64,000 nucleotides of DNA from assembly GCF_019649055.1 (NCBI RefSeq), contig NW_026570327.1, positions 186,001 to 250,000 on the forward strand, given 5' to 3'. Positions within the stretch are counted from its first letter, which is position 1; every line of letters begins with the position of its first letter. Under the pieces are notes generated by a model, which saw only the letters and a list, made by a program, of their open reading frames with translations, made no database searches and was not told the origin of the DNA. A program made the position numbers and the translations under genes. Shown here in pieces: positions 54,901-64,000 of this stretch. The DNA is from Paramacrobiotus metropolitanus (Eukaryota > Tardigrada > Eutardigrada > Parachela > Macrobiotidae).

Positions 54901-57086
54901 CATGTACGCACAAAACAAAGACATTTAGGTATACTAAAATCTAATACACATTGTTTTTAAATTTGGTGTTTGCTTGATATCCATAATTATCATGATTATT
55001 GCATCAATAGAATATTTCGACGAAAAACCAACAAGTACACTGCAATCATTGTGCAGTACTAGTATTACTATTATATATTTTATAAATACGCATGCATATG
55101 CAGTAAATGTCATGCATATTTGGATGTACCGCGAGAGCCGTTGGATGCTTGGTAGAGCAAATTGGTAAAATCCGTTACGCCACGAAACGATAAGGTTATG
55201 GGATTCATGAGAATTTTTGTACGGAAATAAAATGAGCGGTAGAGATCCGAACCCACCACGGAGGAGTAGCGCATCACATCATCATAAATAAGCGACACAC
55301 TCGTAAAATTGTACTGGTCCAAAAACAAATGGACAAAACGAGACAGTGTTTTCATCGTAATGCCTGCGAAACGGCAATTCACGAGATTATTAATCAACAA
55401 AAAATTATTGTTGAAAACGACACAGGGTATAAATAATTTATCTATAGTTTTGATAACTGATACCTGTTCTTGTTGTTGTTCTGAAGATGTTTTTAGCGTC
55501 AAAAATAGAACTGTATGCCTGCGACGAAACATGAGGCAGCTTCATATCTGCGAAAAAACAACAAAAAGCAAATGTACTAAAAGGTACAGCCTAAGAAGTA
55601 CCGATAACTGTTGCGCATACGAAAACGGTAGCGAATATATAGCGAAATGTGCCTTACGATTTTTTAACAAATCTAACTGGTGTTTTAACATTTATCACTG
55701 TGCAAACAACGCTTACCTGCTGTGAGACGACCCAAACTCTCCATTGCTTCTGCAAAAAATTATGGAAGCCTTTCGATTATGTCACTAATAAATTCCCAGT
55801 CACAAAAGTTAATTTTCATGCAAACAGTACTAGGTTAATAACCAACTGGAAATGCCATTTATATTTAATTAATTATAATATTAATAGGCAAAAACCGGCT
55901 GCTTATTCTTTCCTATACGAAACTTTTCTAGTGTTATAAAATATTTACACGTAGTCGTGACGTAGGTGTTCTATTTTCCAAACTCTCAATACCAGATCCT
56001 TGCTAGTAACGTTGATGCCGTGCATTCTCGCAATAATTATATGATTATTGAGATAACGCTCAAATCATTCTGCTTATGGGAGACACTTTTACAGTTAATA
56101 AACCAATATCAATCTCTATCGATCTGTTACATAACACCTGCATTATACACTTGTTGTCACTAAAAAACAGCTTTCATTTGAAATACAACTTTTATTCATG
56201 CAAAACCGGTCTGAAAGATAATAAAATCATTGAAAATTATATAAATTTATGCATATACTGAAATTGACGTACAAAATAGTTTAGCTTGCTTAACAGAAAG
56301 TTTTTAAATGCGACGATGACCTTCACTTTTAGAAACACACAACGGTTAAAAACATCAGTCAACAAACTTTTTCTTTCTATTTAAAAAACAAGTTATGACA
56401 GAAAGCGAACTTTTCGATTTAAAGTCTGGAAAAGATCAAAAACTAAATCTTTATTACCTCTAAATTGACCAGGATCAAAGAGTATGGTTTACAGTGTTTT
56501 TTTACGACGTTGAACGTTTTTCACTTGCATATTATGTATGCTCTCATCTGTTTCCATCTGTTTCCGTATAAATTAGTACCGGTATCAGCATTATAAACCA
56601 AAAAATTACATGACCCACTTGTGCAGCCCGGTCCGACAAATAGTCCAACCGGCGGATATCCCATCAGTTTCGCATCACGCATGGCGAATTTCGTCAGCAT
56701 ATGACCGCCGTGATTCTCTTCTTCATAGCAATCACCAAATCTCGGCCGGGAAGCCATATAATACCTGACATAAACTTCCGGTAAGATGGTCTGCCGCACA
56801 GTGCGCACGGCTAATTCAATGGCCCCGCCTGTCTTCCACAAATCGGACGGCAGTTCACCGCCTAAACACACGCAACGCAAATTATCCGACGCCGGTGCGC
56901 GTATACTACGCGGCAGTGTAATTATTTTACATCAACTTATTAGCCAATATTATTACCGTAAGTGAGGAGGATGAGGATGGTCACATTGTACACGTAATTG
57001 CGGGAGTATGGAGAATATTCCGGCATAAAATCCGAAGCCGGTAAGGTGACATCCGCGTTGACTGACATATTGTGGCCAATTCGCAG
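48990..57086 (-). CDS. Receptor-type guanylate cyclase (natriuretic peptide receptor-like), two one-base frame breaks and altered catalytic residues
   Basis: About 1030 residues in 22 exons, in coding order 56957-57086, 56619-56861, 55717-55749, 55130-55363, 54723-54766, 54591-54629, 54406-54483, 54090-54245, 53531-53758, 53073-53211, 52913-52997, 52727-52841, 52529-52651, 52283-52459, 51002-51651, 50782-50839, 50585-50674, 50461-50506, 50105-50280, 49635-49683, 49510-49559, 48990-49159. The extracellular ANF-receptor domain contains GGAIELAVRTV, VGLFVGPGCT and ALNETL with MWNRKIKGINGTI. One transmembrane segment follows (VIGAAVGAAAAVMILVSVIG). The kinase-homology domain contains HTLTHENLARVVGICVEP, SSHGDLNSGNC and KITDYAF, and leads into the dimerisation helix LLYEILPR. 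The cyclase domain contains VTIYFSDIVGFTTIS, VETIGDAYVVASG, VKMPRYC and FGETVQMANKMESTG. The first exon opens LRIGHNMSV with no signal peptide visible, so a 5' exon is probably missing. Frame breaks lie at 50209-50211 and 50622-50627. Confidence 0.88.
49448..49483. repeat. Perfect 36-bp palindrome in a cyclase intron
   Basis: The sequence from tacttgatatatcaacaa at 49448 to its exact reverse complement ending at 49483 has no spacer (centre caattg). Just before it, gtagtc-ctgcaa-gactac (49430-49447) forms a second small hairpin. It could extrude a cruciform or mark a transposon end; no function is known. Confidence 0.9.
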
Positions 57087-57217
57087 CTACGGGATGAAAA
57101 ATGTCATTCGCTCAGCTGTGACAATTTGAAATTTTAGAAGAGAATGTTGCGTTGAGCGACGAGAAGCCCTAGGAAGTTGCGTGGCTGATGTCATGGTAAA
57201 GTTCGACTTTTCTGTGT

Positions 57218-59352
57218 TTACATCCTCCGAAGGGCAGGTGACACAGTTATCAATAATCTGTTCCCATCAGCCAATCGCTGCGTGAGAAATCCGCAAAAAT
57301 TTTCTCCTGGATCAGAAGTTAGCGGTACACTGTGCCACCTTTCCCAGTCATTGTTTATGGGCAAACATCCTCGATCAGAGAATAATCCATAGTTAAGTAG
57401 ACTGTTACCATATGCAGGAGTATACGTATAATTGGTTCGGTTGTGATCTTTATTGCAAAACTTAAGCAAAATATTTATGCGCATGTATGTGTAACCTACA
57501 ATAGTCCAATTCAGAACGTATGGCGAAGTATAAAAAAAGCCAAACGGAACGAGCAAAAACGTTAATGGGCATGAAGTAACATGTTAAAAGGTATTAGTAA
57601 GGTAGTAACTGTAATTGAATGCTTGAAGGGATGGAAGTTAAATAAAAATTGTGCCGTCTCATTCTGCATTTAAAATAACTTAAACTGGAAAATTCCAAAG
57701 GTTCCGTCTTTTTGTACGAGTACTCGTGTTCGCAAGTAGCACAAGAGAGAAAAGAATTGACCACTTAAGGGCGCACTTTCACTATGTTTTTTTATGCACT
57801 CAGGTTTCAGGCTGCGTATTCCTGTCGGAAGGATGTGTGTATTGTAAACTTGTAAAGTACACATTCCCTACGGTATTACAATGCAGTACCAAGTATAAAA
57901 TTAAACATCGAAACTGCAATAATTTTTCATGAGATGGGTACGATTGAACAATTACATGCAAAACGCATAAGGGTAAACTACTTACTCATAATGAATCGCC
58001 AAACCAAATATACTGAACAATACGAGTATATTTAAATGTCATCCGGCATTTATTAAATTACAAGCATATTGCACAGCTATACAGACGGTTATCGCGCTAC
58101 GAAATAGTAATAAAGATTTTGCTGGCCTTAAAATTGTTAACAATCTATAGTCCATTTGATATTTACCTTGATATTGACCTGTCTAGCAATTTTGTAATTT
58201 TTGTCTGCTACCTACCGTAGTACACGTTAGTGCATACACCATGATACCGAAGTACGTATATACCATACCTGTCTGGCTATTTTCGGTTAACAAAGGACGA
58301 ACGCAAACCACATTATCTATAATTAATAGGAATACGTTGCTCGTGGAAAAGACCCAAAACATGAACACCAGCACGCTGCAACAACTCATGATCAGACCCT
58401 GCATCAGCAGCAAAGTGAAATTAATAACAAGTACAACACATGCTACAACATTACTCATGTAAACCAAATGCAGTTTCCGTTGCCACAAAAATTAGGTAAT
58501 GTGTATATGAAATAAATGACATATATGGCCGTAACCTTTAAAATACAACCGGCCATATTAATGTTTTACTCCAGACACGTCGCTGTACTTTGCAGCTGTA
58601 ATTTAATTATCAGTGTTATGTTTCCCAAGCAGGTACTCCAAACGGATAGATACTGCGTAAAAGGCTCCTGTTTGAGTAATGTGATTGCCATTCGTCGTCC
58701 TTCATTTTCTCACTCGATTAAGTTTTCATTTTGCTTACGCGAGTCTACCAATACGTAGCGTAAAACAAAAATGGACCGAGATTATTTAAATTAACTTACT
58801 GTACTTGCGGCAGACACGGGGACCGTCCCAGCTGCAGTAAACACAATATTGTCCGTTATCTCCCCGCAACGCATGGTTTCCATAATTGATGTAAGCTCCT
58901 CCATACATGCCACCGATTAACTTTGTGTAATTAAGAGCAACAATGAGTAGTAATAATTAATCAGATAGTCAATAATTAGTTTGTCTGTTTCCCTTAAATT
59001 ACACGAACTTGACTTTAGCGGGACAAGACAGGTCCATATTGACATGGCTACTCAGTCCGACGACCTTCGCTTTTACTGTGACATCGTCCCCGCGAAAAGA
59101 TGAATACACAAAAACCGCTGGCAACCAAATTACCGGCACGCCCTCACAGGACCGAATACCTGCAATTATGCATACAGGAACGATAGCTAGCGTGTGTCAG
59201 CTATAGAAATTTACAATTCTCCCCCAAACCGATTTTCCAAAAACGGCAAACCATAAGGTGAAATTAGGCTTACCATGGCGTTGAATACAAAGAACATATA
59301 AATAGGTCAACAATTCGTCGTCTCCTAATACACCGATAGAACCATTGGCAAA
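57218..59352 (-). CDS. Putative divergent astacin-like (M12A) metallopeptidase, 5' end not found
   Basis: Five exons chain with matching phases: 59274-59352, 59005-59159, 58800-58920, 58336-58398, 57218-57495. The fourth and fifth carry the astacin-like signals: HVLGLFHEQR matches the end of the astacin zinc motif (HExxHxxGFxHEQSR), and PAYGNSLLNYGLFS matches the Met-turn region (YDYxSVMHYGxxxFS). HELL stands five residues too early before HVLG, and Met is replaced by Leu in the turn, so a normal zinc site is unlikely as read. The first three exons (SCEGVPVIWLPAVF, GGMYGGAYINYGNHA, GQYCVYCSWDGPRVCRKY) are Cys-containing and look secreted, but I cannot align them to astacin with confidence. 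They may belong to a separate small gene that ends at TAA 58786-58788. Boundaries are provisional. Confidence 0.4.
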
Positions 59353-60157
59353 CTACTCCCGAATAAAAGAAATTTTAGGGAGCAGTTATCACGAGTTCAT
59401 GACCGACGTTGACCGCACAAAAAGCCTTTGACTATTCGCGCTGCTATAACATTTTTTGGTTATTCGATGCTATTTACATTTAACGACATCTCCGGAGACT
59501 TCTTTTAATACATCCGGCCTTTACCGGTGGGAAATATTGTTCACCTAGAGTAGTCTCCCGCGTGCAAAACACGCGCCATACAGAAGTGCCGCACGTAAGT
59601 GAAACCATTTCGCCGGCATTCTTCGTGGATCAACGAGAAAGTAATGAAATGATCCACATTCGTGCATAGAGACACGCAAATGTTGATTACAAATCATGAA
59701 TCCATCAACAACAGATCATCCGTTAGACTGTTAACACATTACTATTCACTTGCAAACTTCGTCATTGCGCATCAAAGTGAACCTCGTTTTTCCGACTTAA
59801 ATGTTCCGGATTTTAATCTGTTTCTAACACAAAAAGAGTATATTCAAACGCGTATATTCTTTTTTCCAACAGATTCTCTTGACAAACAAACTGAAAGTAA
59901 GGTATCAATCAAAAAGAAAACCAGATTGAAAACAAACAGGTTTAGTTGACCCCAACAAGAATTATTCCGACCTGAGAAAAGCTTATGATACGAGGAAATA
60001 AATAATCATGGGTGGGTGGCACAGGCCAAAACCAACGAAATTAAAGAATCGATCGAACCACACTTGTGGAAGTCATAATTAGAGCTCAAGCCTCAATTGT
60101 AAAAGCAAGGAAGATAAACAATGTGATAATATACCCATAAGGAAAAACAAATTTCAC
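59353..60157. other. Intergenic, astacin-like gene to the HEAT-repeat gene
   Basis: 800 bp. A minus-strand ATG at about 59625 opens a hydrophobic leader (MPAKWFHLRAALLYGACF) that could be the missing signal-peptide exon of the astacin-like gene, but I could not splice it in frame. Otherwise AT-rich and empty. Confidence 0.4.
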
Positions 60158-63100
60158 CTATTTCTTTCCACGCTTGGGCCTGAGACTGCGCGTCGAAGAT
60201 TCAGAACTGACAGGGCGGACGGTACGTCTGGGCGGAGCGGCTGAAGTGGGTGTCAAATTACCACCGGCAGTAGACGGAGTCACTAAGGTCACCTGATGGG
60301 GAGCGCCGCCGGGAGCATAACCTGCATAGAAACATTTAACAATTCGACGATGTATACAAAAAAACTTTAACTGTGGGTGCTTAATTCCTTAGACGATGTG
60401 ATTTGTACCCTTTTTTCAAAACAATGAATTGCGCAACAATATTTCTTATCTTTGGTTGTAAGAAATCCATTTCGCATAATTTCTGATCGACTTACCATGC
60501 AGTAAAATATGCATCTCCGGATCTTCTGTGCTAATGAGATCACCAAACTGCTTCAGCACTTCCTGTAGAGTCTGGAACAAAGAATTCGTTCATTTAATTA
60601 AGCACCACTACGCCCACGCAATATCACAAGTGCACAAGACTCCCTTACAAACATAATACGATCCGCAATCTGGACGGTTTCATGGTGGCCAGGAAACAGC
60701 GGTTTGTGAGCGAGAATGTTTTTCCCTTCATTCTTGTAGGCTTCGATGGTGGGAACAAGGTTGGCAGAATTGGGCAATTCCAGTCGTTTGCACACGTGCT
60801 CCTTCACCACCATCAGCACTTCCAAGAAATGTTTGCGCAAAAATGTCTGATCTTTTTTCTGCAAACAGTGTAAATGAGGGAGTACGAGAAACAAACAGAG
60901 CGTACAAAACACACTCACGTAGCGAACTCCCTGGAGCCACACCAAACTCATTAACTGGATGACATTGTTGTAGAACGAATCGCGAAAGGGATGATGTGCG
61001 ATACGATTCGTGAACAAGCGCTGAGGAAGGAAGTCCTACAAAAAACAGGGGGCATTTATCAAGTTCTTACAACGTAATAATTAAGGATGTAAAAAAAATG
61101 CAACATTTAAACCGGCAAAGCAACTATACATTAACAAATACAGGCACTATATTTCACAATAAACGAATAACCGGGCAAACTTCAGTAAGAATTTCAACTT
61201 ACTTTGAAAGCTTTCGCAGCGGTATCCACAACCTCGTTAACCTGCGCTTCCAGTTCTTCAAAAGTGCCGGAAATATCCGTATCGGACAGCAGCATACCAA
61301 GAAACAGAATGCCCAGATGAGCACGCTGCACATTATTACCGCCGTTTTCCGCATGTTTGTTCGCGCGACCCTTCTTCGTCGGCAACTGTAAAAAGGTTGC
61401 TATCATCCAGCAAAGTTGCAAATCCATTGAAACATACTGAAAGTTACAGTATCTCACAGTCTGACTTACAGCTCTCTGCTGCTCGGTTAAAATCCAGTTG
61501 TTAATGATTCCCAAGAATTCTTCGCTTAGTCCCCATGTATGAAGGAATGTCATCAAAGTAATGCCATGCTCAATCCATTTTGCGTCATCCTCTTGGCCTT
61601 GCTCACCGATACTCTCAAACTCCGCCAAACACCAGTCACAATACTGTAGCTGTTCTTTAGGTACCCGACAGGCGATGCGATATAGATGAGTTGTCTCAAC
61701 AACCTAAATCAATACATACCGCTTTTTAATACCTACAGCTAACCATAAGTATCAACTTCAATAACTGCTTGTTATACTGAAGTACTGCATATAAATATAA
61801 GTAGTGGTATATAAAGAATTCATTCGTTCATAAAGCCATTAAAATTTTTTTAATCTACACGCTGTTCAAATTATCTTACCCAGAATAACATCTGTCTAAC
61901 TAATACTCTAGGATCCTAACCAAAGTACGTGCAGTCACAGTACCACATAAAACAGAACGGAAATATGATAAAAACAATTCTTACATCGGTAAAAGGGATG
62001 GCAACCTTGAGCATGCTGGTGGCTTTCAGTTGGATTTCTTCATTGTACTCCGTATTCTAAAGACAACACCATTTGGAAACTGGGAAGCAAATAAAAACTA
62101 CAAAATCTCCAAGGCTCTCACTTGGTTCAAAATGAGGACAGAGGCTGCCATAATCGTCCCGCCTAATTCTAATCCAATGTTCAGATGCTCCTTATTATCG
62201 CTAAGGAAAATTGCACCCTCTGGATCAGGTAATTTCTTGCTCCGACAATTAAAGGCAATAAAAAGTTGACTAAAAATGGCATCCAGAACGGCACCTATCA
62301 ATGCTCAGTTTATTAAACTGTCACAAAGCTCACAAAGAACTATTAGCAACAAAACAGAAGTACTCACGGATATCTTTGGGATCCTTTTTCTTGGGCACAT
62401 TATGGAAGAACTTCACCGCTACGGCAGCATTATTATGGAACAGTTTAATCGCATTCTTCAAAAATTGTCGCATGTTATTGGTATTCCACACCATGTAATC
62501 CAGAATCTTCGCGATATCCGCCTCATACGGATGCTTCTTCTCCGTATAATGCACTAGCAGCTTCTCGGCATCGACAATTTGGTTGCCATTCTCCAGTGCC
62601 AGCATATCGCTCTGCACCGCCTGCCACAAAATCCGATAGTACTCGGTCCGCACGGCCAAGGCTTCATCCGTGGCTACTTCTTTCATCTGCATCAGCAGTG
62701 GGACCAGCGTTACACGGGCCAGCGGATTATCGATGATGCGTCCAACCGCTTTAACCGCGTTAGCACGAACGGCTACGGTGGTGGCATCGAAAAAGTTATC
62801 ACTTAAACAACGCAGGAGAGTTGTGCGTTCAGCGAGCGGAACGGCATTCCATCCACGGTTAAGAATTTCCCCGGTGGCTTCCGATGCGGCGCTGCGGAAG
62901 GCGGGGAAAATGCTCTTCATGTCCGCAATGGCGATGTCCACCTGGTCACGGAGCATAATGTCCCGTGAAACCCTCAATTCATCTGGTGATATTAGTGGAA
63001 AGCAGAGTCCAAGAAGGCGTAACGCATTTGTACGTGTTATGCGATTTTCTGATTTACATCCTTCCAAAACCATCAAATCCAAGTTCGAATGGAACATACG

Positions 63101-63933
63101 TCGAATGGCAGCATCGTTGTCGTTATACATGTATGCCACCATCTAATACGAACAGCAAAAGCGTTTAGAAACAAATACAGGATACAAGATCATTCATATT
63201 TTGCAAAGCATATTCATATTCATTTCAGCTTTTTTTACCAATTGGTATTTGGAAAGATAGCCGTTTTTATACTTTGGATCCGTAACGATAGCCCGTTTCA
63301 TCAAATCAGTGATAACCAGTGCCTCCAAATCGAGCTTCAGTGGATTGTCCTCCTTGTTTAGGATACTCCATGCTTTCAGCACGATCTGAATTGATAAATT
63401 TTTAATCAAGTACAGCCATCAATAAATCTCAACTGTCATAAAGATAACTACGGCTTAATCATACATCCATAAGGATCTCCAGCGTCTTCTGATTTCGGTC
63501 GTTCATCATAACATCATCAATGCCCAAACGAGCAATATTCATGAAATCCTGATGCAGCGTGACCAGCATAGTTAGAAATTTGCGCCCCTGCGACAAACGC
63601 CGTAGTAAGTACATCAAGTTCACATTAGTGTAACAAATAATGAAGAACAATTTCAAAACTGATACTTACGTCAGGTAAACTAGTTGCTTCTTGTCGATTG
63701 AACAATTTATACAACGCATCGCACAGGTACTCGACCTTTTCCACGGCTAGTAAGGCTTCAGTAGCAACAGGTTCGGAAACAGCCTCCGAACTCTGGTCAC
63801 TTTCCTCCCATTCATTCGGCTCTAAATCGGAGAAATGCTTCTTAGCGACCGGCGTAGCAGCCCGCTTTGTCCACGGGCGCCTGAAGCAATCGAAATATCC
63901 TCGCCACGAAAGCAACCGCTGGAAAACGCTGCC
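60158..63933 (-). CDS. HEAT-repeat protein, probable condensin II subunit NCAPG2 (5' end outside the window)
   Basis: Exons in coding order: 63670-63933, 63465-63587, 63239-63385, 62364-63142, 62122-62239, 61985-62056, 61470-61703, 61203-61385, 60919-61035, 60649-60858, 60496-60562, 60158-60321; over 780 residues, continuing beyond the right edge. Helical repeats include ATGEILNRGWNAVP, then DATTVAVRANAVKAVGRIID and NPLARVTLVPLLMQMKEVAT, then LAVRTEYYRILWQAV. This order (VR motif, IIDN, LLP-like, VR motif) is what I remember of NCAPG2. The C-terminus is basic and Ser-rich (RSLRPKRGKK). Most junctions are phase 0. The 62364/62239 junction is uncertain: a stronger gtgagt donor exists three bases earlier in coding order, but only the chosen pair keeps the frame. 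NCAPG/Cap-G or another HEAT protein remains possible. Confidence 0.6.
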
Positions 63934-64000
63934 CTAAAATGAAAAACTTCATGAAAGCAGTCAAAACATGTAATTCGCATAAAACAAGCCTAAAAATCAA

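Noticed and set aside
58183-58488. Hydrophobic minus-strand ORF as a multi-pass membrane protein
   Set aside because: It is a different frame of the exon that encodes HVLGLFHEQR; the astacin-like frame gives better family matches and splice phases.
62670-63146. 158-codon plus-strand ORF
   Set aside because: Exact antisense of the HEAT-repeat exon, with the Ser/Arg-rich composition typical of an antisense shadow.

Overview
This is a piece of animal nuclear genome. Genes are split by many short GT-AG introns (about 40-500 bp), there is one nuclear-type tRNA, and no operons, Shine-Dalgarno sites or phage, plasmid or CRISPR signals. Recognisable products are standard metazoan proteins. A small ecdysozoan-like invertebrate fits (a tardigrade is one guess), but nothing here fixes the species.

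Layout, left to right. 1-423 (-): N-terminal exon of an acidic nuclear protein, cut by the window edge. 2114-3452 (+): RNA polymerase subunit RPB5. 4670-5446 (-): Polycomb-type chromobox protein, divergent from 6192-10295 (+), mitochondrial Lon protease. 11063-12486 (+): a membrane-anchored homologue of only the N-terminal half of CASD1. 13019-14036 and 15441-16391 (+): a tandem pair of secreted glycine-rich proteins. 17476-21838 (+): PAPS synthase with two possible first exons. 22872-26288 (+): a secreted Ser/Gly-rich protein of unknown function. 27312-28032 (-): a tiny single-pass membrane protein. 28097-29425: tandem repeats and a retroelement-derived coding fragment. 29778-32560 (-): RUVBL2/Reptin, with an overlapping upstream ORF. 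33348-33420 (+): tRNA-Phe. 34038-36652 (-): a BTB-BACK protein, divergent from 37114-39361 (+), WDR12. 40184-42970 (-): a GRAMD2-like protein. 45126-48215 (+): UBE2A/Rad6. 48990-57086 (-): a receptor guanylate cyclase of the natriuretic-peptide-receptor type. 57218-59352 (-): a divergent astacin-like gene. 60158-63933 (-): a HEAT-repeat protein resembling condensin II subunit NCAPG2, running off the right edge.

The genes do not form one pathway. They are mostly housekeeping (transcription, chromatin, mitochondrial proteolysis, sulfation, ribosome biogenesis, ubiquitination, chromosome condensation) mixed with secreted or membrane proteins specific to the lineage. Exons were assembled by hand from splice signals, reading-frame phase and remembered family sequences, so boundaries in well-conserved genes are firm and those in unfamiliar genes are provisional.

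The main cautions and points of interest are these. Four single-base indels in short homopolymers break conserved exons (RUVBL2, WDR12, and twice in the cyclase), which looks like assembly error but must be tested. The cyclase has also lost its catalytic Asn and Arg. Other points are an SGNH-only CASD1 homologue, an acidic yeast-like tail on Rad6, alternative first exons in PAPSS, and an astacin-like motif interrupted by five residues. I did not find a convincing new multi-gene system.
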